64,000 nucleotides of DNA, taken from the NCBI GenBank assembly GCA_012270975.1, contig JAAXHH010000136.1, positions 23,945 to 87,944 of the forward strand. The letters run 5' to 3'. Both the position numbers and the translations under genes were made by a program. Source of the stretch: Candidatus Latescibacterota bacterium. GTDB taxonomy: Bacteria; JAAXHH01. Positions 17,293-25,520 of the stretch are shown here, piece after piece. The notes beneath the pieces are model-generated. The model had not been told where the DNA came from, did not search any database, and saw only the letters and a list, made by a program, of their open reading frames with translations. How positions within the stretch are numbered: the stretch's first letter is position 1; each line of letters starts with the position of its first letter.

Positions 17293-17811
17293 TCAGTACT
17301 CGTACGGATAGACCCGCTTGCCGGTGATGGTGAAGCCGACGTAACCGTACACGCTCTTGGTCATCTCGATCTTGAGTACGCCCTCAACCCACACCGGGTT
17401 CCACCCGTTCAAAAACGCCCATTTGTCCTTTTCCATCTCGATGTAGATGAGCTGGTTGGGCGGGGGAGGCGGCGTGTGGATGCAGGCGCCGACATAGGGA
17501 ACGAGGAGGAACTCCGTCACCGAGGACGCCCAGTCTTCAAGTGGTACCGCGAATCCCGGGACCTTGACGAGTTTGCCGTCGAGCGCCGCCAACTCCTCGC
17601 CCGGCTTGCCGGTGCGGTAGTCAAGGCTGGCCAGGAGGTGCCAGCCCACCTTGATGGGTTCGTTGGCCGGTGCGTCCAGAGGTGTGTCGACCGGTATTGC
17701 GTCGACCGGGGGCTCCGGGACGGCCTCCGGGCCGTAGCCCGCGACGCCAAGGGTAACCACCAGCAGCATGGCGGCGGTAGTGGAGAGAAGTCTGCGGCCG
17801 GCTTCGATCAT
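17293..17811 (-). CDS. DUF3299 periplasmic protein
   Basis: A 172-residue protein with an N-terminal hydrophobic signal (TTAAMLLVVTLGVAGYG), then a Pro/Ala-rich linker and a DUF3299 domain: LDGKLVKVPGFAVPLEDW, VTEFLLVPYVGACIHTPPPPP and the closing ITGKRVYPYEY. The conserved GACIH with its cysteine and histidine, plus acidic residues, could be a metal site. In Pseudomonas and Vibrio, DUF3299 genes sit in Zur-controlled operons with a LolD-like ATPase and MacB-like permease, as here. A DUF2796 metal-binding protein usually completes those operons but is absent from this window. Confidence 0.88.
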   Translation of the reverse strand: MIEAGRRLLSTTAAMLLVVTLGVAGYGPEAVPEPPVDAIPVDTPLDAPANEPIKVGWHLLASLDYRTGKPGEELAALDGKLVKVPGFAVPLEDWASSVTEFLLVPYVGACIHTPPPPPNQLIYIEMEKDKWAFLNGWNPVWVEGVLKIEMTKSVYGYVGFTITGKRVYPYEY

Positions 17812-17846
17812 CGGAAAACTCCGGTTGTGAAGTCCTCGATTCGAAA

Positions 17847-17875
17847 GATATAGGTAAAAACGAACGCTTTGGCAA
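17847..17875 (-). promoter_or_regulatory. Sigma-70 promoter of the DUF3299 gene
   Basis: On the minus strand, -35 TTGCCA (17870-17875), 17-base spacer and -10 TATATC (17847-17852) end 36 bases before the start codon. No recognisable Zur box was found over it. Confidence 0.55.
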
Positions 17876-18113
17876 TAGAAAAGAATACCCCCGGCTATCT
17901 GATACGGCAGTCCCCTAAACGCTTCTGTTGCTAACCAGGCATCTAACCCGCCAGCGATCGGCTATACGGTGGCCGAAGCTCCTGGAAATCGCGTTAACTG
18001 CTTAAAAAGAAAAGGTTTACACAGACGTCCAGGCACTGTACTTTTCAGGTTGAACCGTTTACGGAACAGGTTGGAAAAGCAGCTCGATCCGGATTTCAGA
18101 GCTCCTCAGGACC
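17876..18113. other. Divergent intergenic region, no gene seen
   Basis: The 302-base space between the divergent DUF3299 and DUF4382 genes holds the leftward promoter at 17847-17875. There is also a weak rightward candidate (TTTACA at 18016, 17-base spacer, TACTTT at 18039) about 70 bases before the DUF4382 start. Nothing else is evident. Confidence 0.4.
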
Positions 18114-18962
18114 ATGCAAATACGAATCCGTCCATGCCTGCTGATCCTTCTCCTGGTAACGTCGATGACTGGCTGCGGTAAACCGACGTCCAGCGTGATC
18201 AGCGAACTGCAGTTGCGTCTGGCCGCGCAGACACCGATCCGGCAGCACGTCCAGTCGGTGGTAGTGAATATGTCGGGGACGTCCGTCCGCTCCACTGCGA
18301 ACAGCGCGTTCGGAACCCCCGGCACATTGCCCCATATCATCGACCTGGTCGAACTGGGGGGAAGCAACACGCGGATCCTGGAAGTTCTCACCCTGGCCGA
18401 GGGCAGATACGACGCCGTGCGCCTGAACATTCACGAAGTCACCGTGACGCTGTTGAACGGCGTGCAATACAACGAGGTTTATCCGGACCCGCAGGGCAGG
18501 GAGCTGATCGTCGAAGCAAACACCCCGGTGGTCGTCGAGCGCGGCAGGAAGGCGGATGCGGTGATCGATTTCGACCTGATGCGTTCGATTGCGTTTGAGG
18601 GCGATACCGATCGGGTGCACGACATTACCGGGATAAGGATCTCGCCGGTGGGCCGCCTGGTCGACCTGGCGAGTTCCGGCCAGGTTTCCGGCAGCGTCAA
18701 GCACGACAACGGCACACCGGCGGTCCTCCGGGACGACCAGCCGCTGAGCGGTTACCCCGTCACCTTCTTTCAGCCGGGAAGGACGGATTCGGTAACCGTC
18801 TACTCCGATGACGCCGGCCGGTACTCGGCCCACTTCATGCCCGCCGGATCCTACGCCATGTTCAGTCCGGCCACGGAGGAAACAGAGGCCTGGTCCGCGG
18901 AAAACGTCGTGGTGACCACCGCCAGTACCACGTGCCAGGACGTTACCGCCAGGAAGCGCTGA
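18114..18962 (+). CDS. DUF4382 lipoprotein
   Basis: A 282-residue surface or periplasmic lipoprotein. The signal ends in the lipobox-like MTGC at residue 20. The middle part (residues about 25-190) fits DUF4382: LAEGRYDAVRLNIHEVTVTL and NGVQYNEVYPDP, a beta-rich domain. The last third (GQVSGSVKHDNG to DDAGRYSAHFMPAGSYAM) resembles a carboxypeptidase-regulatory/SpaA-like Ig fold. Function unknown; such proteins are commonly exported by environmental bacteria. Confidence 0.82.
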   Translation: MQIRIRPCLLILLLVTSMTGCGKPTSSVISELQLRLAAQTPIRQHVQSVVVNMSGTSVRSTANSAFGTPGTLPHIIDLVELGGSNTRILEVLTLAEGRYDAVRLNIHEVTVTLLNGVQYNEVYPDPQGRELIVEANTPVVVERGRKADAVIDFDLMRSIAFEGDTDRVHDITGIRISPVGRLVDLASSGQVSGSVKHDNGTPAVLRDDQPLSGYPVTFFQPGRTDSVTVYSDDAGRYSAHFMPAGSYAMFSPATEETEAWSAENVVVTTASTTCQDVTARKR

Positions 18963-19101
18963 TCCGGGCAGTTGATACGGGCAAATGAGGCTTGACGGTT
19001 AGCCGGGCGGCCTGCACATTGTCTTTCCTGTTTTTCAATCTGACCATGTGATCGAATAACACGGCGCGACGGGCTGTGGCCGTGCTGGAAGGGAGCGCTC
19101 G

Positions 19102-20118
19102 ATGGCCTCGTACATGTACCTGTCCATCACCGGCGAGGGCAAAATCGCCATATACGAAATGGACCCGGACACGGGAGGCCTGACCTTCAGAGAGGACGTC
19201 GCCGCGGGCGCCGGCGTGATGCCCCTCGTGGTGGACGCGGCCCGGCAGCATCTCTACGCCGGACTGCGCGGCGAGCCATCGGTGCAGACCTACAGCCTGG
19301 ACCGGACGACCGGTAGAATCTCCCTGCTGGGTTCCACGCCCTTCGACTGGGACACGACCTACATGGCCCTGGACAACACCGGTCGTTTTCTGCTCTCCGC
19401 GTCCTATGGACACGCCGTGGCGGGCGTCCATGCCATCGGCGCGGACGGTCTGGTCCAGGCACCGCCCGTGGACCGCCGGGAGACGGCCCGATGCGCCCAC
19501 TACATACAGACGGACGCATCGAACCGGTTCGCCTTCGTGCCCCATGTCGCCGAATCGAACATGATCTGCCAGTTCAGGTTTGACGAAGGCTCGGGAAAAC
19601 TGACGCCGAACGATCCGCCCCGCGTGTCCCAGCCGCCGGATACGGGACCGCGTCACTATTGTCACCATCCCGCGCTGGATGTGCTCTATGCCGACAACGA
19701 ACAGGGAAGCAGCATGACGGCCTACCGGTTCGATCCGGGCCGGGGAACGCTGGAGGCGCTGCAGACGGTATCGACGCTGCCTTCGGATTTCACCGGCGAG
19801 AACACCTGTTCGCAGATCCATATCCATCCGTCGGGCCGGTTCGTGTACGCGAGCAACCGGGGGCACGACAGCATCGCCGGTTTCGCGACCGATCCGGTTT
19901 CGGGTCTGCTCGACCCGATCGGCCAGGCGCCTACGGAGGAGACGCCGCGGGCCTTCAACCTGGATCCGCACGGCCGGTATCTTTACGCCGCGGGACAGGG
20001 ATCGGGGAGGCTGGCGGCCTATCGCGTAGACCAGGATACAGGCGCTCTTGCACCCCTTGACGTATATGACGTCGGACCGTCGCCCGCGTGGGTGATGATC
20101 CTGGACATGGACGAATGA
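19102..20118 (+). CDS. Lactonase family seven-bladed beta-propeller protein (YbhE/Pgl type)
   Basis: A 338-residue protein of the 6-phosphogluconolactonase (YbhE) family. Repeated blade motifs are seen: GGLTFREDVAAGAG, FLLSASYGHAVAGVHAIG, GPRHYCHHPALDVLYADNE, CSQIHIHPSGRFVYASNRG and AFNLDPHGRYLYAAGQ. The His/Arg-containing blade ends (CSQIHIHPSGRF) are typical of the active side. Hydrolysis of a sugar lactone is likely, but the family also includes carboxy-cis,cis-muconate cyclases. It precedes the purN-like gene by 46 bases. Confidence 0.88.
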   Translation: MASYMYLSITGEGKIAIYEMDPDTGGLTFREDVAAGAGVMPLVVDAARQHLYAGLRGEPSVQTYSLDRTTGRISLLGSTPFDWDTTYMALDNTGRFLLSASYGHAVAGVHAIGADGLVQAPPVDRRETARCAHYIQTDASNRFAFVPHVAESNMICQFRFDEGSGKLTPNDPPRVSQPPDTGPRHYCHHPALDVLYADNEQGSSMTAYRFDPGRGTLEALQTVSTLPSDFTGENTCSQIHIHPSGRFVYASNRGHDSIAGFATDPVSGLLDPIGQAPTEETPRAFNLDPHGRYLYAAGQGSGRLAAYRVDQDTGALAPLDVYDVGPSPAWVMILDMDE

Positions 20119-20164
20119 CGGCGGATCGGATGTATGATCGGGGCCGGGACCGGGCGCTGAACTG

Positions 20165-20770
20165 ATGCTTCGTCTCGGGTTCCTCGCTTCCCATCGCGGG
20201 TCCAACATGCAGGCGGTCGTCGACGCGTGCGGAGCGGGACGAATCCGGGCACTGCCGGCCGTGGTGATCAGTAACAACCGGTCGGCGCAGGTGCTTCGGC
20301 GCGCGGAGTCGGCGGGCATTCCGGGATATTGCCTGAACAGCGATACCCATCCCGAGCCGAAAGATCTCGACCGGTCGATCCTTGAAACACTTACGCTGCA
20401 TAAGGTGGCCCTGGTCGTCCTGACCGGGTACCTCAAAAGGGTGGGCCCGGAAACGCTGGCCGCTTTCAAGGGCCGCATGATCAACATCCACCCATCCCTC
20501 CTGCCCAGGCACGGCGGGCGGGGCATGTACGGACTGCGCGTGCACGAAGCCGTCCTGGCGGCCGGCGACCGGGTCACCGGGGTAACGATTCACTACGTTA
20601 CAACGGAATACGACCGCGGGACCGTGCTCGCACAACGGACCGTGCCCGTGGAGCCTGGCGACACGCCCGAAACGCTGGCGGAACGGGTTCTCGTGGTCGA
20701 GCACGAACTGCTGGTCGAGACGGTGGGTTCCATAGCGCTGGAGCACGAGCAAGCTGGAGAACGGGCGTAA
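20165..20770 (+). CDS. purN: Phosphoribosylglycinamide formyltransferase-like protein
   Basis: A 201-residue formyltransferase of the GART/PurN family, which transfers formyl from 10-formyl-THF to GAR in purine synthesis. Motifs seen are the GAR-site LASHRGSNMQAVVDA, ISNNRSAQ, and the catalytic block MINIHPSLLPRHGGRGMYG (Asn, His) with TIHYVTTEYDRGTVLAQ carrying the expected aspartate near its end. The first motif has HRGSN where most PurN have GxGSN. Its neighbours are an allantoinase-like enzyme and an aldolase and not purine-synthesis genes, so a role other than housekeeping PurN cannot be excluded. Confidence 0.85.
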   Translation: MLRLGFLASHRGSNMQAVVDACGAGRIRALPAVVISNNRSAQVLRRAESAGIPGYCLNSDTHPEPKDLDRSILETLTLHKVALVVLTGYLKRVGPETLAAFKGRMINIHPSLLPRHGGRGMYGLRVHEAVLAAGDRVTGVTIHYVTTEYDRGTVLAQRTVPVEPGDTPETLAERVLVVEHELLVETVGSIALEHEQAGERA

Positions 20771-20803
20771 AAGTTTGGGATCCTCCAGTTCACCGTACCT
20801 TAC

Positions 20804-20823
20804 CCGCCTCACGGGCGGCTTTT
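20804..20823 (+). terminator. Possible rho-independent terminator after purN
   Basis: A short CCGCC/GGCGG stem with a five-base loop is followed by CTTTT. It sits between purN and the allantoinase gene. The stem is only five base pairs, so it is weak. Confidence 0.35.
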
Positions 20824-20835
20824 CGGGAGTAATCC

Positions 20836-22212
20836 ATGGCTTCCACCTTTGACCTCATCGTTACCGACGGCCAGGTCGTCAACCATGACGGCGCAATGGC
20901 CGCCACGATCGCCGTGCGGGACGGGCGAATCGCCGGTATGCTCGAACCCGATGCCCGACCCGAAAGCGCGCGGCAACTGTCGGCGAAGGGTCTGCATGTC
21001 CTGCCGGGCCTGATCGACCCTCACGTCCATCTCCGGTCGCCCGGCCACGAGGAGCGGGAAGATCCTGTCTCCGGAACGAGCGCGGCGGCGGCCGGCGGCA
21101 TCACCACGCTGCTGGAGATGCCCATCTCGCCGGTATCCGCCAGTTCGGCGGAAGGGCTCCGCAAGCGGGGCGAGGCCATCGGGGCACAGGCGCTGATCGA
21201 CTTCGGTCTCTACGGCGCAGCCGGCCATCAGAACGTGGACCTCATCGCAGAGGTGGCCGAGGAGGGCGCCGTGGCCTTCAAGACCTTCCTGACCGCGCCG
21301 CCCACCCACCGGGAGGGCGAGTTCTTCGGCCTCTGGTGCCTGGACTACTCGCTTCTTCGGGACGTCATGGCCGCCACGGCGGCCACGGGCCTGCGCCACA
21401 GCTTCCACTGCGAAAACTGGCCCATGATCGAGACGCTCATCGAGCGGCTGTCCGCCCAGGGACGCAACGACGGCCTGGCCCATGCCGAAAGCCGGCCATC
21501 CATCGTGGAGGACACGTCGGTCGCCGTCATGATGAGCCTGGCCGCCGAGGCCGGAGGCCCCGTTGAGGTGGTGCATCTTTCAAGCCCGCGGGCCGCACAA
21601 CTGGTGAAGGAGGCCAAGGAGCGGGGACTCGACGTCATTGCCGAGACCTGCCCGCAGTACCTCTTTCTGACCGACCAGGTGCTTTCGGTCCACCGCGGCT
21701 TCGCCAAGTGCAATCCCGCCCTGCGGCCCGCCGAAGAAGTCGAGGCGCTCTGGTCCTACCTGCACGACGGCACGCTGGACTTCGTCGGAAGCGACCATTC
21801 TCCCTTCCGGCCCGAGGAAAAAGAAGGCGTAGACATATTCGCCATTCCGCCCGGCCTGCCCGGACTCGAGTCCATGGTGCCCCTGATGCTGACCGCGGTC
21901 AACGACGGCCGGCTGGCGATCACCGACCTCGTCCGGCTGATGTCGACCCGCCAGGCCGAAGTCTTCCGGCTCCCGGGCAAGGGCCGTATCGCCATCGGAT
22001 GCGACGCCGATCTTACGTTCGTGGACATGGACGCACGATGGACCTTCGACCGGAACACATGCTTCTCCAAGGCGCGGGAAGTCATGCGCATCGTCCACGG
22101 CATGCCCATGAAGGGCCGCATCCAGCGAACCATGGTACGGGGAGAGACGGTGTACGAGGACGGCAGGATCACGGGCAAACCGGGACACGGCCGCTGGTTG
22201 AAGCCCAATTGA
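20836..22212 (+). CDS. allB: Allantoinase/dihydroorotase-type cyclic amidohydrolase
   Basis: A 458-residue metal-dependent amidohydrolase. The first metal ligands are HVH in GLIDPHVHLRSPG (residues 63 and 65), the bridging carboxylated lysine is in VAFKTFL, further ligands lie in HSFHCEN and VVHLSS, and the catalytic Asp is in DFVGSDHSPF. The arrangement and length fit allantoinase, which opens the allantoin ring in purine breakdown; hydantoinase and dihydroorotase are close relatives. GGGAG upstream of the ATG supports the start. The last 12 codons are repeated just after the stop (22214-22249). Confidence 0.83.
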   Translation: MASTFDLIVTDGQVVNHDGAMAATIAVRDGRIAGMLEPDARPESARQLSAKGLHVLPGLIDPHVHLRSPGHEEREDPVSGTSAAAAGGITTLLEMPISPVSASSAEGLRKRGEAIGAQALIDFGLYGAAGHQNVDLIAEVAEEGAVAFKTFLTAPPTHREGEFFGLWCLDYSLLRDVMAATAATGLRHSFHCENWPMIETLIERLSAQGRNDGLAHAESRPSIVEDTSVAVMMSLAAEAGGPVEVVHLSSPRAAQLVKEAKERGLDVIAETCPQYLFLTDQVLSVHRGFAKCNPALRPAEEVEALWSYLHDGTLDFVGSDHSPFRPEEKEGVDIFAIPPGLPGLESMVPLMLTAVNDGRLAITDLVRLMSTRQAEVFRLPGKGRIAIGCDADLTFVDMDARWTFDRNTCFSKAREVMRIVHGMPMKGRIQRTMVRGETVYEDGRITGKPGHGRWLKPN

Positions 22213-22249
22213 TGGGCAAACCGGGATATGGCCGCTGGCTGAAACCCAG
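22173..22249 (+). repeat. Tandem duplication of the allantoinase 3' end
   Basis: Bases 22173-22208, the last codons of the allantoinase gene, recur as 22214-22249 with 31 of 36 bases identical and a period of 41. All five differences are transitions. The second copy lies beyond the stop in the leader of the next gene and in frame with it, starting at a TGATG overlap. Confidence 0.88.
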
Positions 22250-22268
22250 TCAATCGAAAGGAACAAGC

Positions 22269-23162
22269 ATGGCAGTGCAAGAACCCCGGGGCGTCTATAC
22301 CATCGCGCCGACGCCCTTCGAAGAAGACGGCAGCCTCGACACGGGCAGCCTGTCGACCCTGACCAATTTCCTCATCGACCTGGGGATCGACGGAATTACC
22401 GTACTCGGCGTCATGGGCGAGACCAGCAAGCTGGTAGAAGCCGAGCGGGACCAGGTCATCGCCGGCGTGGTCGAGGCGGCGGACGGCCGCGTCCCCATTT
22501 GCGCCGGAACCAGCCATACGGGGACGGATGGGTGTGTCGCGCTGAGCAGGCGCGCCGAAGAACTGGGCGCCTCTTCGCTCATGGTGGCGCCGCCGAAGCT
22601 GGCAAAGGGTACGGACGAGGCGCTGCTCGCCCACTACCTCAAGGTGGCCGACGCCGTATCGATACCCCTCGTTATCCAGGACCACCCCACCAGCAGCGGC
22701 GTCCTGATGAGCATCGATTTCATCGCGACGGTGGCCGACCGGTCTCCGCAGTGCCGGTTTCTCAAGCTGGAAGAAGAGCCGTCGCCGCGGAAGGCCAGCC
22801 AGGTGCTCGCGGCGAATCCCGACGTGGAGATCTTCGGCGGCCTGGGCGGGGTCATGCTCCTGGAGGAACTGCGCCACGGGTGCATGGGCACCATGACCGG
22901 CTTCGCCTACCCCGATATCCTGAAGGACATCCACACGAAGTACATGTCCGGCGACATCGACGGCGCCACCGAGACCTTTTACCGGTATTGCCCGCTGATC
23001 CGCTTCGAGGGCCAGCCCGGCATCGGGCTGTCCATCCGCAAGAACGTCTACCGGCGGCGCGGCGCCATCAAGACCGCCCGGGCGCGCCAGCCCTTCGTCC
23101 CCCTGGACGACGAAACCCTGGCGGATCTGAACGATCTACTGACGAGACTGGGGTTGGAGTGA
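22269..23162 (+). CDS. Dihydrodipicolinate synthase/N-acetylneuraminate lyase family aldolase
   Basis: A 297-residue class I aldolase-fold protein. The Schiff-base lysine is in CRFLKLEEE and the GxxGE carboxylate-binding motif is GVMGETSKL. The catalytic tyrosine motif YNVP of true DapA reads QDHP here, so it is probably not a lysine-pathway enzyme but a relative acting on another 2-oxo acid. ATG 22269 has an AAAGGAAC ribosome site. An in-frame ATG at 22212 would add 19 residues copied from the allantoinase C-terminus. It may serve catabolism together with the allantoinase. Confidence 0.85.
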   Translation: MAVQEPRGVYTIAPTPFEEDGSLDTGSLSTLTNFLIDLGIDGITVLGVMGETSKLVEAERDQVIAGVVEAADGRVPICAGTSHTGTDGCVALSRRAEELGASSLMVAPPKLAKGTDEALLAHYLKVADAVSIPLVIQDHPTSSGVLMSIDFIATVADRSPQCRFLKLEEEPSPRKASQVLAANPDVEIFGGLGGVMLLEELRHGCMGTMTGFAYPDILKDIHTKYMSGDIDGATETFYRYCPLIRFEGQPGIGLSIRKNVYRRRGAIKTARARQPFVPLDDETLADLNDLLTRLGLE

Positions 23163-23244
23163 TCCAGAGGGTACGTGTGGGCGGCGGTTAGGAAAATTCG
23201 GTGGGAATCAGCTAGAGCCCGGCAAGTGGAAGGCGAACGAGCGT

Positions 23245-24237
23245 TCAATCCCGCCAGTCGAGCAGGACCCCCAGCGCATCGCCCGGCTTCTGGTAAAGCA
23301 GGGCGAAGGCGTCTGCCGCCTGGTGCCAGGGGAATCGGTGGGAGGTCATTCGTTCGGTGCGAATCGCACCCGAGGCGAGGAGTTCCATGGCGCGGCGGGA
23401 CTGGCTGGCGCCCGCTTGCGTCCGGAAGTAACCACCCAGCAATTTGCGCCCCTGAATCTTGTCTGAAGGCAGCGAAAGAGGCTGGTCCTCGTACAGCCCG
23501 ATCAGGTGGATCAGCCCGCCAAGGGCCAACATGTCGAGTCCCTGCCCGAAGGGCGCCGGCCCCGCCGGACCGCCCACGGCGTAGACCACGACGTCGGCCC
23601 CGAGGCCGTTGGTCAGACGCTTCACAGCCTTGACGGGATCCTCCTCGCGGGCGTTGATCACCATGTCGGCACCGAATTCCGCCGCCATGGCGCACCGGTT
23701 TTCCAGCGCGTCTACGGCCACTATCCTGCCGACTCCATTCACCTTGATGACCTGAAGGATCAGGCTGCCCACGAGCCCCTGGCCGAGCACGACAACCGTG
23801 TCCTGGGACTTGATATTCTCCACTTCCACCCAGGTGACCGCACCCGCGGTCAGCGGGTAGTACGGAGCGCTGTCGAAGGAAAGGCCTTGCGGCATGGGCA
23901 TGACGATGGTCTGGTCCCACGGAAATACGAGGCGGGCCGGCCGGACCGTGTACTGGGCGTGGGGCGCCAGGGCGACGACCCCGTCGCCGATGTCCAGGTG
24001 TTCGACCCCTTCCCCCAGCGCATCCACCGTCCCCGCCATGGAATAGCCCATGACGTCCGGACTTACCGCGTGTTCCCGCGTATACCGGCCACCGAGTTCG
24101 GAACCCCGGCTGATCAGGCTGCAAGCCGCCTTGATCCGTACCTCGCCGGGACCCGGTTCGGGTATGGGTACCTCCTCGATCTCGATCCGGTGGAGGCCTT
24201 CGGGCTTGATGACGCGTTTCATGGTTGGCTGAGACAT
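23245..24237 (-). CDS. Zinc-type medium-chain alcohol dehydrogenase family protein
   Basis: A 330-residue MDR-superfamily oxidoreductase. The NAD(P)-binding GxGxxG-like motif is VVVLGQGLVGSLILQVIK and the N-terminal GroES-like domain ends with VMGYSMAGTVDALGEGV and HLDIGDGVVAL. A possible catalytic-zinc cysteine is in KAACSLISRGSELG, but the four-cysteine structural zinc loop is missing. Substrate unknown; sugar alcohol or threonine-type dehydrogenases are nearest in look. ATG 24237 is chosen because the frame upstream has no family similarity; ATG 24222 is an alternative. It converges on the aldolase gene. Confidence 0.85.
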   Translation of the reverse strand: MSQPTMKRVIKPEGLHRIEIEEVPIPEPGPGEVRIKAACSLISRGSELGGRYTREHAVSPDVMGYSMAGTVDALGEGVEHLDIGDGVVALAPHAQYTVRPARLVFPWDQTIVMPMPQGLSFDSAPYYPLTAGAVTWVEVENIKSQDTVVVLGQGLVGSLILQVIKVNGVGRIVAVDALENRCAMAAEFGADMVINAREEDPVKAVKRLTNGLGADVVVYAVGGPAGPAPFGQGLDMLALGGLIHLIGLYEDQPLSLPSDKIQGRKLLGGYFRTQAGASQSRRAMELLASGAIRTERMTSHRFPWHQAADAFALLYQKPGDALGVLLDWRD

Positions 24238-24317
24238 CGGGATCCGTCCCGGGCGGTCAGGGCAAAGAACCGGCAGACCGCCCCGTTGTATCAACGTCCG
24301 TATGACCGGTACCGGTA

Positions 24318-24695
24318 TCAGTCCAGAATGAACCCGGCCAGGATTCGCTGAATGTCCGTGACGTCTATACCCCGCTTGAATTCCTTTTTGACAGGGAAGT
24401 TGCCTCCGGAAATCCAGATCTTCATCTCGGAGTCGAGATCGACTTTCCCCGCGGTCTCGAACGAGAAATGAGTGATCGATTTGTACGGAATGGAGTGATA
24501 GTCGACCTTGCGGCCCGATATCCCCTGCTTGTTCACCACGATCAGCCGTCTGTCCGTAAAGGCGAACAGGTCTCTCACCAGCTTGAAGACCCGGACCAGT
24601 TTTTCGTCTTCGATCAGGATGCTCGAAAACTCCTCTTCTATCGCGGCTACTTCGACCTCCGAGGCGTTGCCCATGATGGAGTTCAGAATCGCCAA
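24318..24695 (-). CDS. Bacterial PH-domain protein (PH_1/YvbH-like)
   Basis: A 125-residue protein with a single pleckstrin-like fold: LVRVFKLVRDLFAFTDRRLI, SGRKVDYHSIPYKSITHFSF and a terminal VTDIQRILAGFIL helix, as in bacterial PH_1 proteins. It uses a TTG start at 24695 with an excellent GGAGGA ribosome site eight bases upstream. Role unknown. It follows mazF on the same strand. Confidence 0.85.
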   Translation of the reverse strand: MAILNSIMGNASEVEVAAIEEEFSSILIEDEKLVRVFKLVRDLFAFTDRRLIVVNKQGISGRKVDYHSIPYKSITHFSFETAGKVDLDSEMKIWISGGNFPVKKEFKRGIDVTDIQRILAGFILD

Positions 24696-24747
24696 GATGT
24701 CTTCCTCCGTTTCTACCTGAAAAGTTTGCCTGATTAACGCGCAACCG

Positions 24748-25104
24748 TCAAGAGCCGTCTTCTCTTTCCAGCAGTGCCGCGGCCTTCTGCAGGACAGCTT
24801 CTGTTGTTTCCGACGGGAGACGACAGATCAGTTTCAGCGCGCAGGACTGCCGCGCCACGCTTTCCAGCTGATCGGCAAGGATGACGCCTGAAACCGGCAT
24901 TCCCGCGGGAATCGGGACTTCGAAGGGGTATCCCCTTTCCATGTCGGCAACCGGGCAGAAAATGGCCAGGCCGACCTTACGATTGTAGGGCTCGGGTGAA
25001 ATCACGATGGCTGGACGCCCGGGAGTCAGGTTTGATCCTTTCCCCGTTCGGACGCGGATACATACCAACTCCCCCTGTCCGGGGACATAGTTCTCCTTGT
25101 GCAT
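24748..25104 (-). CDS. mazF: MazF/PemK-family toxin
   Basis: A 118-residue type II toxin, predicted to be a sequence-specific mRNA endoribonuclease. Family marks are QGELVCIRVRTGKGSNLTPG, RPAIVISPEPYNR, AIFCPVAD and GVILADQLESVA. It is coupled to the antitoxin by a TAATG overlap. The basic residue of the usual catalytic GxxRP region is kept in GRPAIVIS. Confidence 0.88.
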   Translation of the reverse strand: MHKENYVPGQGELVCIRVRTGKGSNLTPGRPAIVISPEPYNRKVGLAIFCPVADMERGYPFEVPIPAGMPVSGVILADQLESVARQSCALKLICRLPSETTEAVLQKAAALLEREDGS

Positions 25105-25343
25105 TACGTTTCTCCGCGGTCCGGGGTTCCGACCGTGATCCGGCCGTGCAGGTTGTGCTTCGCGACATCCGGAAGCAGGTCGGCGAGCCTTTGCCGGGTA
25201 CGTTCCACCGGGACGATGGTCAATTCCCTGCCGCGCAGCACCAGCACCACCGGTGAATCGTCCGTGACGCCCATCTGGACCGTGATCGGCTTCGGGATGC
25301 GCAGCGCCAGACTGTTGCCCCACATTTTGGTACGGGATTTCAT
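25104..25343 (-). CDS. mazE: MazE-like AbrB-fold antitoxin
   Basis: A 79-residue swapped-hairpin DNA-binding antitoxin: TKMWGNSLALRIPKPITVQM at the N-terminus, then VVLVLRGRELTIVPV, and a flexible acidic C-terminus that would neutralise MazF. TAGGAGG gives a strong ribosome site. Transcribed leftward from the shared region with the hicAB module. Confidence 0.88.
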   Translation of the reverse strand: MKSRTKMWGNSLALRIPKPITVQMGVTDDSPVVLVLRGRELTIVPVERTRQRLADLLPDVAKHNLHGRITVGTPDRGET

Positions 25344-25380
25344 GCACGCCTCCTATAGAGACACTGGATATACTTGATGG

Positions 25381-25406
25381 GTATACATACCTGGCGGGAT
25401 GTATAC
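25381..25406. promoter_or_regulatory. MazE operator candidate (inverted repeat)
   Basis: GTATACAT (25381-25388) and ATGTATAC (25399-25406) form a perfect 8-base inverted repeat with a 10-base centre, about 40 bases upstream of mazE. A nested GGTAT-AC-ATACC palindrome overlaps the left arm. Autorepression by MazE or MazEF is the expected role. Confidence 0.6.
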
Positions 25407-25469
25407 ACTTGAGCTTGTTGTTCCATTAGTCGAGGTTCAGAGGAAGAATCTCGACTGGATAATAAATCG

Positions 25470-25505
25470 TTGACGAAGAATTTGATATGTGCATATATTT
25501 GCACA
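25470..25505 (+). promoter_or_regulatory. hicAB promoter with embedded operator
   Basis: The -35 TTGACG (25470-25475), 18-base spacer and -10 TATATT (25494-25499) form a good sigma-70 promoter. The -10 is flanked exactly by TGTGCA (25488-25493) and TGCACA (25500-25505), a perfect palindrome around the -10 box. A HicB dimer bound there would block the polymerase. The hicA ATG lies about 15 bases from the expected transcript start. Confidence 0.68.
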
Positions 25506-25520
25506 AAATATCTTGGCTTA

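Noticed and set aside
18943..20577. 544-codon minus-strand frame across the lactonase and purN genes
   Set aside because: The plus-strand lactonase and formyltransferase have intact family motifs; the antisense frame has none.
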